Made by a program: the position numbers and the translations under genes. A DNA stretch of 64,000 nt, taken from NCBI GenBank assembly GCA_023052935.1, contig CM041294.1:150870899-150934898 (forward strand). Direction: 5' to 3'. The notes under the pieces are model-generated. The model saw only the letters and a list, made by a program, of their open reading frames with translations. It did no database searches and had not been told where the DNA came from. Origin of the DNA: Piezodorus guildinii (taxonomy: Eukaryota; Arthropoda; Insecta; Hemiptera; Pentatomidae). Positions 11,173 through 22,144 of this stretch are shown here, in pieces. Each line of letters begins with the position of its first letter. Position 1 is the first letter of the stretch.

Positions 11173-12042
11173 AAAAAAAAAAAGTATATTTATTGCAATT
11201 TACCACTGTATCAATAATATATGAAATAAATGAGATTGCTAAATAATAATTTAATTTCATTGTTAATTAATATAACTATTTGTATCTATTGCAATAAATG
11301 TTTACGGTAAAATTATTAAAGCTTTATTTATTACAGAATAAATATCAGCAAAATTAGTAATTCAATGTCTATGAATTACTAATTTGTCTATTATACATAC
11401 ATAACATAAATTAAATATAAACTATAAATATAATATAAACTATAAAAATAAAATATAACATAAATACATACATAAATTAAATATCGCCTGATAAATAGGA
11501 TTACTGGGAAGATTGTTGTTTAATACCCGCATGTCTGGGACCTATCGGCATCAGTATACTGTATACTTTGAAAGCTATCTGGTACCGCCTGATGGCTACT
11601 AAATTACAAGGGGCCGAGCGGTGCAATTACTAAACCAGATGACAGGTGTACAGGGGTATGGTACATGGTACTCTACGCGGTACATGATATGGTACCGCCT
11701 GCTGTACCCTGTTGTACCCCCCTCTGGGACCTTCGCGGAGTACAGTCACCGTTCCAGGAAAAGAGGCTTCGGCCTTGACTCTCATGAATGGGACACGATA
11801 AGATACTGCGTGTCAGGCCTTGGCGTTCTTATCGCCAACATTTGCCGAATTTCGGGCTCTCATATTCGCTCACATCATTTCGCCAAAATAATAACCTTCA
11901 ACAGGCTATAGGGATAATCAAAATAATTTTACCTCTTCCTGGAGTGATTCTTATTCTTATTTATGTCAGGAGGTCCTTCATCTAACTTTTTTCACCCTTT
12001 TTACGATGTGTGGCATGTTAGTAGTATCCACGTTTTGTATTA
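11173..12042. other. Non-coding stretch with a GTAC-rich patch
   Basis: 11,173-11,500 is AT-rich with nothing recognisable. 11,510-11,990 is markedly richer in GC. Between 11,580 and 11,725 it contains many GTAC palindromes (GGTACC, GGTACA, TGTACC). Open frames of 65-96 codons here resemble nothing I know, and I would not call a gene. Confidence 0.4.
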
Positions 12043-12940
12043 ATAAATAAATTCTTTATTATTCTGGAACATGTCCCTTTAGAATAAATATACAGAATGT
12101 ACAAAAAGGGTTTGAGAGTCTTAGAGTAAATTGAATAAATATAAATAAGTTAATAATTACTGGTATAAAATAGACATATTTAAATGAGCCAATATTTAGA
12201 AAAACAAAAAATAAATAAATAGCTTATTTACAATTCTATTGAGCCTGGATATTGAATAAGTGGTCAAATATACGGGATTTGAAGGTAGAAAGAGAATTCG
12301 AGTGACGAATGAAGGAGGGATAGAATTCCATTGGATTGAGGATCGGATAAGAAAGGACCTGTCGAAATGTGCAATTCGGTGGGCCGTACTGTATAAATCT
12401 GAAGGCCTGGAGCTTTTACAACGCTGATGGACAGAGGATTTGAATTGCAAAAGGTCAAAATCGTATGATGGGCGGCGGGATTGGATAACTTGGTAAAGGA
12501 ATGACGCAAGGAAATACTTGCGACGATTGGAAGGGTAAAGCCACTTCAACTCGCCATAAAATTGGGATATAGAGGTGTATCTAGGGACCCCGAAGATAAA
12601 AAGAACAAAGGGCTTAATTAAGCGTTTTATATTTTCCTCGAGATCCCCAGAAACCCTACCATATACCGTATAGCAATAGTCGAAGTGGGGAAATATTAGA
12701 GAGGTAACGAGGAGTTTTCGGGTTTCAAGCAGGAATAGGTGACGGAGGGAATACAGCCAGCCGCTTTAAGATTGAAATGGTACGACGAGAGATTTCGGAA
12801 ATATGATTTTTGAAGGATAGAGTTTGGTCGAAGGTTACTCCCAGATTTCTGACAGTAGGATGGAACTTTATAGGATTATTATTAAGGAACAGGGTTGGGG
12901 TTTGAGTAACAGTTTTCAGAAGGTGAGGGGATCCTATTAC
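12043..12940 (-). mobile_element. Family C (Jockey/CR1-like) non-LTR retrotransposon remnant
   Basis: The minus strand reads the 3' part of a LINE ORF2. Translated pieces include VRNLGVTFDQTLSFKNHI, PHFDYCYTVYG and an ELKWLYPSNRRKY block (frame 12,196-12,549), then RSSIQWNSIPPSF near the C-terminus. This order is typical of the end of Jockey/CR1-type reverse transcriptase proteins. Several frameshifts separate the pieces. The 3'UTR ends near 12,043 in TAATAAATAAATTC-type sequence. The catalytic YADD region is not included. Another copy lies at 24,448-25,148. Confidence 0.75.
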
Positions 12941-13372
12941 AATTTAACTTTAACTAATTTACGTATTAACTTATCGTGAAATAACCAGATCCAATGCTAT
13001 CTGCAATCTATGGCAAAGCTATATGCCCAGGACGTATGTTCGAAACTGGCAGATGGCCCTATGATTGTTTACATTAAGTAAAATATCATTCGGAAGGGAC
13101 GTAAAATGGTGATTCCGAGCCTGCATGATGTTAGTATGATGTAAGGTATTCGATAAAGATCCCTATCCTATTAAATACAATACTAAAACCCGGATGAGAA
13201 AAGTTTTTGACTCCCGCACTAGTAGCATCCCCCAATAAGGCCACAGCAGCATAAAGTAAAGATGAATTATTAAACGATGACTTTTATTTTACAAAATTAG
13301 CTGAGTCATAGTTGTGATCCGTGCATAAGATTGTAAATTTTATCATTATCAATTGTTTTGTTTTTTATTTTT
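12941..13372. other. Non-coding stretch
   Basis: No clear feature. Around 13,060-13,260 (TAAAATATCATTCGGAAGGG then GGACTCCC-like and CACAGCAGCATAAAG phrases) it resembles a decayed SINE-1 body, but similarity is too weak for a firm call. Confidence 0.4.
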
Positions 13373-14227
13373 ACTTTCACTTACTATATATAGTAAAGGG
13401 AAGTATTGCGATCGTGAAAATTTTCTAATTCCAGTTTTCAACGCAAATACACGTTTTAGGATCCCCTGAGTCCAAATAACCAAGTCCCGCAAAAAGGTCT
13501 GTGTGTGTGTGTGTGTGTGTTGTAACTCCCAGGTGGAAACGGTAAGTCCTATGAAACTGAAATTTCATATTTAAGACAAATATACGCCCGAGACGCGACA
13601 AAACTTTTTTCATCAAAATGAGCTTACCAGAAGAGGCACTTTATACCACGCACCTTGCACCTTTTTAAGATTTTCTGGAAAACGGTTCCGACGATTTTGT
13701 TTAAACTCGGTATATCGATGTAAAATTCAACAGGTTTGATTCTGATAAAAATAGTCTGACAGGGCTTAAATGCCGATATTTTGAATTTTCTTCCTCTAAA
13801 GTACCTTTAATTTTGTAGATTCAATAAAAATAACTATATTATCTTGTTAACGCTGATGAAAAACAGGTAAATATATAAATTGAATAAATTCGATACCCAA
13901 CTAAAGGGAAAACAGAAAAAATATTTTTTTAATGCAATTTTTTGAACATAAGAGCAGTAATATAGTAAAATACAGTAAAAATATTATCTCGTACACAAGC
14001 TTTTAAATGTTAATGGAGAGTGATGAAATGAACATAAAACTAACTGATTATTTTAGATAATAATATAATAGATTTTTTAATAAAACACATGTTTCTATAT
14101 AAATTCAATTTAATCACTTCCTTAATAGTTTCACGTATTTTTATCTCTAACTGTTTTTGAATATTCTTTCATTGATTTTAAAAATGGAGGTAAGTGAAAG
14201 TCGTGTGTTGCCCGCACCAGATTTTTT
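13373..14227 (+). repeat. REP-A, complete copy
   Basis: A complete REP-A unit. It begins ACTTTCACTTACTATATATA and carries a (GT)n tract near 13,498-13,520. It ends GGAGGTAAGTGAAAGTCGTG, then TGTTGCCCGCACCAGATTTT. The start ACTTTCACTTAC and the GTAAGTGAAAGT near the end are inverted repeats of each other. It encodes nothing recognisable. It abuts another copy head to tail at 14,228. Confidence 0.85.
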
Positions 14228-15183
14228 ACTTTCTGTTACCTATATATTAAATATATAGTTTGGGGGAATTATTGTGATTTAGAAAATTTTTAATTCCAGT
14301 TTTTAACTGAAATACACGTTTTAGTGTCCCGTGAGTCAAAATAACCAGGACGCGCAATAAGATCCGTGTTCGTATTTTTCTGTTGGCGTATGTGGTATGT
14401 CTAGCACAAAAAAAAAAAAAAGTCGTACGAAACTGGAATTTCAAATTTAAGACAAATATTGTTTAATCCTGAGGTGTTCCAGCAACTTCTTCACTAAAAT
14501 CGGCTGACCGAAAGTGATCTTTTATTCCATGCATTTTTCACCTTTTTACGATTTTCTTAGAAACAATGCATATCGATGTAAATATTTCATGAGGATTTAC
14601 ATCGATATGGTTTCGTTCTGATTGAAATAGTTTGACAGAGCTTAAATACCGACACTTTTAATTTTCTTCCTCTAAAGTACTTATAATTCCATAGATTCAG
14701 AAGAATTAGCCAATTAAGTTATTAGGATTGATAAAAAGTGCCTAAATATAGAGGTTTTTAAAACTAATTTATTTATTTTATAACATAAAGACAGCAATAT
14801 AGATGTATAACATACCGTTGGAAAGCTAAGGCTTTTAGACAAAATATTATCTTATACATACTATTGTAAAAGTTAAGGGAGAGAAAGATAAAACAAACTG
14901 ATTGTTGTAGATAATATCTGTGGCGGTCGTGAATAAGTGGTTAAGTCAAAATCATTCATTTTACAGAGGAGCAACTTAAAAGCTTTATGTAATGCCTAAA
15001 ATATAGTGATTGACAGACAGCTTTCTTTCCACCTAAAAATTCTTTCTCCAAGAAATTTCTTTAACCAATTTAACACGACGTGGGAGACGGTCTGAGGTAG
15101 CGATACGTGGAGTCCACTCATTTTTGATATAACTCGAGTGATCCAGTTTTTCACGACCGCCACAGATATTATAATAGATTCCT
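14228..15183 (+). repeat. REP-A copy in tandem, interrupted by a MITE
   Basis: It starts ACTTTCTGTTACCTATATAT directly after the T run of the previous copy. It keeps the CATCAAAATCGGCTGACC-type block and the ATTTTCTTCCTCTAAAGTAC block. It is broken near the GATAATAATATAATAGATT motif by the 248-bp MITE. The 3' end beyond the MITE is replaced by repeat E. Confidence 0.7.
14918..15165. mobile_element. 248-bp MITE with 16-bp perfect terminal inverted repeats
   Basis: CTGTGGCGGTCGTGAA at 14,918-14,933 is perfectly inverted at 15,150-15,165. ATAT flanks both sides and may be the target duplication or an extension of the inverted repeat. The interior has no coding capacity. It interrupts a REP-A copy at a site that is continuous in other copies, which supports insertion. 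I could not assign a superfamily. Confidence 0.8.
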
Positions 15184-15350
15184 AGCTATAATCCGCGGCT
15201 TTGCACGCGAATATTTAATTTTGTCTTTATTTAAATTTTCATACATTTTTTTATGAGTAGTAACTATTAAACGCATATGATGGAGCAGCTGTTTGGGGAT
15301 GTGGTAACAAAGAAACTACCAATAAAACACACTTATTTAATTTTTTTTTT
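15184..15350 (+). repeat. Repeat E copy
   Basis: Begins CTAGCTATAATCCGCGGCTT and ends near CCAATAAAACACAC. A second copy, inverted, lies at 38,110-38,275 at roughly 80-85 percent identity by eye. The CCGCGGCTTTGC...CGCGAATATT phrase marks it. The family is unclassified and non-coding. Confidence 0.65.
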
Positions 15351-16662
15351 TCTTACTGGTGTGCTTTCTTGGTGTCTGCACCCTCAACCAACTTCTTTAC
15401 CATCAACAACAACTCTATTATTATAAGACGTTTCATAAATATTATATTTCGAACAATTACATTTATCAAAGTTGTTTTCATGTGAAAATATTCCCATTCG
15501 TTGTATTGATGTATATCAATCACATTTATGTTGCAAATGTGGCTATATACCACGATTACGTTACAGCTAAAATGTATCGAGTAATTTTGGGTATGCCTAC
15601 TCTACTGGATCGCTATTGTATATTTAACAGAATTAAGTGGCAAATTATTAGACTAAAGTTAGAATTATGGTTAATGAGTAAAGTGATTTTAACTTAACCT
15701 ATTACTATAATTAATCTTATATAACTATTAATGCCTTGTTTCTAATATCGAGAGGCATTGAAAAAATCTGAAGCGGGCAACACAAAAGAAAGTAAAAATA
15801 TAATAAAAACTACACTTCATTATCTTTGTTTGTGGTTTGGCGAATTAAATTTGATTATAAAAATAATTTAAATTAAAATTGCTACAAACTACGAAAGATG
15901 TTGATAGTGACTATGTTGAATGAGGTTATATAAAAGAAATACAGGTGAATAGCAATGAGCTACTCTATACATGATTAATAAAACATTATAATTTCATGTC
16001 AGATAACAATTTTATTTACTCTATGTAACAATAACATACCAATACCAAGTAGCTACATCTAAATTATTTAATAACATCTTTTTTTCTTTTGAACATAACT
16101 GTTGTACATATATCACCATAACTCCTTTGCAAGATAGATGCGTATTTTCTTCAAATGTGAGTGAAGCCTTCCTCCAGTTATTTTAGGATCCAGAAATAAG
16201 CTCTTTAATCTTTTGTTTTTTAAATGAAAGATTAACACTTTGAATTATTTTCAAAAACTAAAAATAATTGAACAGTATTATTATAACTGGAAACTATGGA
16301 GTGAATGTATATTTTGTCCCATCCTCGTCGCCAACTAACATGTATTTTATTATAACTGGAAACTATGGAATGAATCTGTATTTTATAAATCAGAACGCAT
16401 AGAAATTATCAACGAACGTTTATATTTGAATTAATAATCACATGTGTAAATATATGGGTAGGTTACTGTTGTTTAACCAGTGTTGCCTCAGTTAAAACAA
16501 TTTTGTTTTACGTTATAGAAAAATATATTTTTCAACCATTTAGTAAAGTAATAAAAACTATCCCATCATTTAAGTTGAACCAAATAACAGATACTTACGA
16601 AGTTTCATCAAAGTCGGTTCATTAATTTCAGAGTTTATCGTGAACAAACATTGTGACACGAG

Positions 16663-16694
<32 letters not shown>
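15351..16694. other. Non-coding stretch with small repeats
   Basis: No gene seen. It holds a minus-strand REP-A 3' stub at about 15,762-15,800 (complement of TTGCCCGCTTCAGATTTTTT), a direct duplication of about 38 bases with a 71-base period (16,278-16,315 and 16,346-16,388), and a (TA)n microsatellite at 16,667-16,694. Open frames near 15,353-15,697 look like chance. Confidence 0.5.
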
Positions 16695-16700
<6 letters not shown>

Positions 16701-16855
16701 GATTTAATAAAACATATGTTTCTATTAAAAACACACTCTAAATAATTCTTTAACCTTTTATTTTCGTTTCTAAATGTGTTTAAAAATTCTTATAATTGTT
16801 ATAAATAACGGAGGTCAGTGAAAGTCATGTGTTGTACGCACCAGGTTTTTAATTT
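16695..16855 (+). repeat. REP-A 3' fragment
   Basis: The last about 160 bases of REP-A: TTAATAAAACATATGTTTCT, then GGAGGTCAGTGAAAGTCATG and GCACCAGGTTTTT. Confidence 0.65.
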
Positions 16856-17767
16856 TAAGGTAGGAATAAATGAATATGTATTGATTGATTTTTTTATTCT
16901 ACAGTTTACTTTCATTTCCTTCTACATTTTATAAAAGAGGCTGTGCAGACATAAGTATAAGCTAGGTGCAGAATAAATAATTTTACCAACAATAAAAACT
17001 ATTGATGTACAAAATAGATTATAGTAAGTTAGTAGCGCATTGTAAATGTAATTCCTATCAATGTATCAGAAATATACAGAAGTATTCTATGCAAATATAG
17101 ATTTGATATTATGTAAACCAAAAAAAATTACTATTTTAATAATATCATATTAGAATGTTAATGTGATTGAAATTTAATCAGTTTCATTCATTCACAAGAC
17201 TTTGGTGGTTTCGGAAATTTCTGATGTATAAATATGTTTAAACAGGGAAGAGGAGTAGCCTTATCTTGTCGGAGATAAGAATTCGATTTCATTGAATAAA
17301 CGTTATCTTATTACATTTTTTTTTCCAATTTTATTTGAGTTGTCACTATGAATGAAAACGAAAAAAAAAAAAAAAAAAAAAAAACGATATCTGTGCCTTG
17401 CGCAACCTTGACTTCAAAATCTATTATCCTCTTAGATTATCCAATTCATTTTAACATTTTATCGCAAAACGATTCTGAGATTTACGAAATGACGCATGAG
17501 TAGTTTTAGATAAAAACATTTAAATTTGTTGTAAAATTCAAAATATATAAGATGATATAAAAGTAACACCAACTTATTTATAAAAAGTGTGGTTAATAAA
17601 ATGAATTTGAATTTCGTATTGATACAAATATTAGGGCTAACAAGTATTCTATGACTATTCGATATTTTTTATTTTGCTTTCACCAGACTGTATTTAAGAA
17701 AATCTTGTGCAGGGTACGCATGACTCCTTTACCTTGGTACATAAAATCAATTAAATACTCTGAAAAC
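16856..17767. other. Non-coding stretch
   Basis: No gene seen. It includes a 24-base A run near 17,360 and a minus-strand REP-A 3' stub at about 17,698-17,745. Confidence 0.5.
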
Positions 17768-18469
17768 TGACCAGATAACCTTTAACCTTCGTCGTAAACC
17801 AATGACTTCCTGCCCTACAGTATCCTTTAATGACACTCCACTAGCCCCTGTTGAACAGATTCGATACCTAGGACTCCACCTTGACAAACGTCTAACTCGG
17901 AATCCCCATACAAGACTTAAACGACAAGAAACTGCCCGACGTTTTCGACTACTTCAACACTTACTGGACAAACGCTCCAAACTTCCACTTAATTACAAAA
18001 GACTCATTTATATGACCATCATAAGACCGATATGGACTTACGGAGTAGAGCTATGGGGCTCTACTAAACCATCGAATACCTCTCGTATCCAATCCTTACA
18101 ATCCAAAATCCTTCGGAAAATCCTCAATGCTCCTTATTTTGTCACAAACACTCATTCATAAAGACCATAATATTCCATATGTTGCTGACTTAGCCCGAAC
18201 CAGGTACCATTCCTTCCATGAAAAGCTTCATTCCCACTACAATCCATTAGTTTCAATCCTTGCTTCCTCTTCAATCCCTGATAATCCTCCGAGGCGTCTG
18301 AAAAGAAGATGACCACGGGAGCTTCTAGTTTAGAGTGTTTTTAGATTGCTGCCACTGGGTAGTTTCTCTACATGTATTTCATGACAGTTTTACATATTAC
18401 CATCACATTTACTAGATGTATTTTTATTTAATACAGTTGTAAATATCAATAAATATGTTTAAAAAAAAA
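17768..18469 (+). mobile_element. Family B Jockey-like LINE, 3' fragment
   Basis: A 5'-truncated LINE end. The frame 17,802-18,161 reads MTSCPTVSFN, IRYLGLHLDKRL, NPHTRLKRQE, RPIWTYGVELWGSTKPSN and LRKILNAPYFVT, the post-RT part of a Jockey-type ORF2. A frameshift near 18,150 leads to the C-terminal frame ending RRLKRR at 18,312. A 3'UTR of about 150 bases with an AATAAA signal ends in an A-rich tail at 18,460. Family B is related to Jockey-A but distinct. Other pieces lie at 25,745, 29,945, 37,600, 48,567 and 61,536. Confidence 0.8.
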
Positions 18470-18517
18470 CAAACAAAAAACTTTTGATATCTGTGTGTGT
18501 ACTTTTTTGTTTATTAT

Positions 18518-19930
18518 TTTCCCTCACTATACATAGTAAGGGAAAGTATTTCGATCGTGAAAATGTTAGAATTCCAGTTTTCAACAGAAATACACGTTTT
18601 AGAGTCCCATGAGTCCAAATAACCTAGTCCCACATAAAGGTCTGTGTGTGTGTGAGGTACGTCCAGCGCGAAAACGAAATGTCTAATGAAACTGATATTT
18701 CATATATAAGACAATTATACGCTCGAGATGTTACAGCAACTATTTCATCAAAATCAGCTTACTAGACGAGGCACTTTATACTATGCATTTTACATCTTTT
18801 TAGGATTTTCTCAAAAACGGCTCTAACGATTTTGATTAAACTCGCTATTTTGATGTAAAATTGGATAGGCTTTATTATAATTTAGGGTTTCATTCTGATT
18901 GAAATAGTATGACAGGGCTTAAATGGCGATATTTCAAAATTTCTTCCTTTAAAGTAACCTTAATTTTGTATATTTTATGAAATCGACCCTATCGTCTGAT
19001 ATGAATTGCTAAAAAACAGATAAATATAAATACCAGTTCGATATCCAACTAGAGAAGAAAACTGCAAAAATATTTTTTTCATGCAATTCTTGTTTTTTTG
19101 AACATGAAAACATAAATATAGATGTATTCAGAGGCGCACGAGAACACCTAAAAGGCGGCCGAAAACTGTTAAGTAAGTTGGAAAAAATGTTTCTTTTCTT
19201 TTTTGAATAAATAAATCCATTTTTCAATTGATGATGAAAAATAATATGATATTTTTGAATACAGGTTTTTTTTTTTTTGAAAAATGATATTTTAAAAAAA
19301 TTATGACGACGCTGCTGAAAAGCGGTGAAATAAAAAGATAATTAAGATGGATATGCATGGTAGGTGACATAACTATTAAAAATAATTTATTATGGGTTGT
19401 AATTGAATTGTTAAAAATGTATAAATGCAATGAAACTTTAATTATTTACAGAAGCTTGATAATGGCCCTAGAGGCTGAAACGTCGCGATGGCTGGATTAA
19501 ATAAATTGTTTTATAAAAGAAAAATATATCCAAGAATTTCTGTTGTAAAACGGCCTAATATTTATCGAACAAATATTCAAACAAAAGAACAATTACGACA
19601 ATGATGAGAAAAAAATATTTTTTTCATGCAATTCTTGTTTTTTTGAACATAAAAAAACATAAATATATATGTATTTCAGAAAAAAATTGTATCTATATTG
19701 TAAAATTGTATGAAAACGTTAGCGGAGAGTGATGAAAATCCAATATTCCAACTGATTGTAGTAGATTATAATATAATATATGTCGTAGATTATAATATAA
19801 TAGATAGACTTAATAAAACAGATGTTTCTATTGAAATTCAAGGTAAATAATTCTTTTTTTTTTTTAATTCTTAAATTGATATAAATAACGGAGGTAAGTA
19901 AAAGTGGTTTGTAGCACGCACCAGGTTTTT
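18518..19930 (+). repeat. REP-A copy with an internal insertion and partial duplication
   Basis: REP-A runs 18,518 to about 19,129 and resumes at 19,608-19,930, ending GGAGGTAAGTAAAAGTGGTT and GCACCAGGTTTTT. A block of about 60 bases (ATTTTTTTCATGCAATTCTT and following) is present on both sides of the intervening 480 bases. Confidence 0.7.
19130..19607. other. Insertion in REP-A with Penelope-like motif
   Basis: About 480 bases absent from other REP-A copies. At 19,450-19,480 it has TTGATAATGGCCCTAGAGGC then TGAAACGTCGCGATGG. This motif class resembles the CTGAtGA...stem...GAAAC core of Penelope-like elements. The small frames here (19,009-19,430, minus) look like chance AT-rich frames. The flanking direct duplication of about 60 bases could be a long terminal repeat-like or recombination product. 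Confidence 0.4.
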
Positions 19931-20668
19931 TTTTTTTTGTTAGTGAACTCATAACTAAAATAGTGGCGTGCAATTAAGTTCCATCCAGTTTATACTGTAT
20001 ATCCAATTGCTATATGTCCACCTGAAGTTAACAATTATTGTATGCGAATTAGAACTGCACCGTTTAACGGAACTTTCTACTTTAAAGATCATAAATCAGT
20101 TAAAATCGTTGTGACTTTGCAAAGAGGCCATATTTTCCCCTTTCTCCGACCATATATTAGTCCTTCTCGACTAATCCATAGTTCACAATACCTGGCATAA
20201 CCCTTTCTAGCTCCTCATGTTATCTCCGACTGTAAATCATCCTGAGGAAGAGAACCCTGGGCCTAAGGCAAAGGAGGAGGACGCGGATCACAAAGGACAC
20301 TGAGAGGCCGAGGACTCGCTGTATCCTGGAGCTAACGGTTCTTACTTAGAGCCTTCCCATCCTCAGCTAATTGAGCACAAATGTTTCCTTCCTCTTTCTA
20401 AGGCCTCCGATTCTCCACGATACGATCGCATGTATATTGCCTTCCATTTATCCTTTATTCTTCTTGTATCCTCTATTCGTGTCCTCTTGTAAAGGAATAT
20501 CATCGTTTATCATTTTAGAAAGTGGAATTTAAACATGGAGAGAATTTGCACCGCTACACAGAATACTGTTGCATCATTTGAACGTGTTTGAGGAGGTGAA
20601 TACAATAAAGGGAACTTCAGGAACAAGCTACTTGCTTTGAGCACCAAAAGGAATTGAATCTATTGTAT
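19931..20668. other. Non-coding stretch
   Basis: 20,170-20,420 is GC-richer (ATCCTGAGGAAGAGAACCCT and following) but has no long frame or recognisable element. Confidence 0.4.
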
Positions 20669-20686
20669 AAACCGGATACTTCTGGG

Positions 20687-21041
20687 TAGGGGTGGGTATA
20701 ATCGAATGATTTTGATAATCGGATGATCGGACTTCGATGATTTAAATAATCGGATCATTTCATAATCGAATGACCGAATGATTAATATGGATTCTGAGAG
20801 ACCATATGCCACAATTCTCGTCTCTATGATGGCTGGCCATTATAATTTATGTGATGAAGAAAAAAAAAAAAAAGGTCGTTCGGTGATCTGCGCTCCTTAT
20901 AATCCCTCGATTATCGTTAGACAATTCTTTCTTTGAATTCTAGACAACTTCTCCAAACCGATTAATCCGATAATCGATTAATTCGAATGATTGAAAGAAT
21001 CGAATGATCCGATAATCGTCATTCGATTATGCCCACCCCTA
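20687..21041. mobile_element. hAT-type MITE, 355 bp, with 8-bp target duplication
   Basis: Ends TAGGGGTGGGTATAATCGAA and, inverted, ATTCGATTATGCCCACCCCT plus A. The perfect 8-bp duplication CTTCTGGG flanks it at 20,679-20,686 and 21,042-21,049. An 8-bp duplication and T/CA(G)GGGTGGG-type ends are hallmarks of hAT elements. The ends are packed with repeats of the ATCGAATGAT type on both strands. There is no coding capacity, so mobility would need a transposase supplied from elsewhere. Confidence 0.92.
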
Positions 21042-21049
21042 CTTCTGGG

Positions 21050-21352
21050 GTCACCTGTAGCATAGTAGCAAGCATATAAGCCTTCTATTCCTAAGGTAAC
21101 AGGTTCAAACCTCTCAGATTCGGTTTTTTTTAATGGGAGTACAAATTTATCCTCTATACAAGTATATTTTGTTTAGTTATGCCGTCCTTCGGAGGGGACG
21201 TAGAAAGATGTTCCTGAGCCTGTGCGATGTCAGGTACTCGTTAAAGATCTCTATTCTAATTAAACCTGGATAGGTGAAATTTAGGCTTCCACTGTAGCAT
21301 CGTCTAATTAGCCACAGTAGAATAAAGTAACGTTAAATAAACAATAATAATA
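21050..21352 (+). mobile_element. SINE-1 copy, tRNA-derived
   Basis: The tRNA-like head (CTGTAGCATAGTAGCAAGCA...) carries a B-box-like GGTTCAAACC near 21,110. The body has the GCCGTCCTTCGGAGGGGACG block, GTCAGGTACTCGTTAAAGAT and GTAGCATCGTC. It ends in an AATAATAATAA tail. An imperfect 14-bp target duplication, AAACCG(G/A)ATACTTC, lies at 20,669-20,682 and 21,353-21,366. The hAT MITE sits between the left duplication and the SINE start. Confidence 0.85.
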
Positions 21353-21366
21353 AAACCGAATACTTC

Positions 21367-22133
21367 AATGGTTCTGACCCAAATTGGTGCAGAAATTCCG
21401 TGAGCTAACGTTTCTTGGTTATTGGGTGATTCTGACAAAACAACAGATGTCGCTAATTTTTATTATTTTCTTATTAATTATTTTTGTCGGATCCTGGATG
21501 GGAGATATAAAGACATGTAAATTGAGTAAAATTTCATCTTTTGTTCATCATGACAGGCGCTGACGCTCGTACGTAATAATTTGCAAGATTTAGTTTAATT
21601 TGTTAAAAAAAAAAAAAATTAAAATAGAATAATTTAAGCAGAGCTACATACCTACGCAGAGACAGCCTGTTTCATTATTTTTTCTTATAATTATATTAGT
21701 CACTTCATTTAAATATTGGACCTATATAAAGTATAAAATTTATATAGCAATGCACAACCCGCTTACATTATGTTGGGGATGTATGGGATTGGAAGGTCAT
21801 GATTTTCTAGTTGTATATATTGTAATAGGTCAATTATGTCTTTAAATTTTTCTGTTGTCATTTGACTGATATTTTTACACAGTGGTATGAATACAATATT
21901 TTATAAATTTAAAGCTTTACCCCAAAATATTGTAATGAATTCTGTTGAATTTTCATGACTGTTCACTGATGCCTAACACAATTCTATAGGGCTAATTTCT
22001 GGCAAGATTTATTATGTATTTTGGTTAAACTGTATTAATTAAGCTTACTGAAAATTAATATGAAGTAAATGTTCAAAAACTGAGGTCAACTTGTTAAATT
22101 GTAATTAATAAATTTATCTTTATCACTGTCTTT
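21367..22133. other. Non-coding stretch
   Basis: AT-rich; no gene or recognisable element. Confidence 0.5.
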
Positions 22134-22144
22134 AGACATTATCA

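Noticed and set aside
15353..15697. Overlapping frames of 66 and 112 codons
   Set aside because: AT-driven open frames with no recognisable domain and non-coding composition.
17360..17383. Poly(A) run as the end of a retroposed gene
   Set aside because: No target duplication or upstream similarity to any element could be found.
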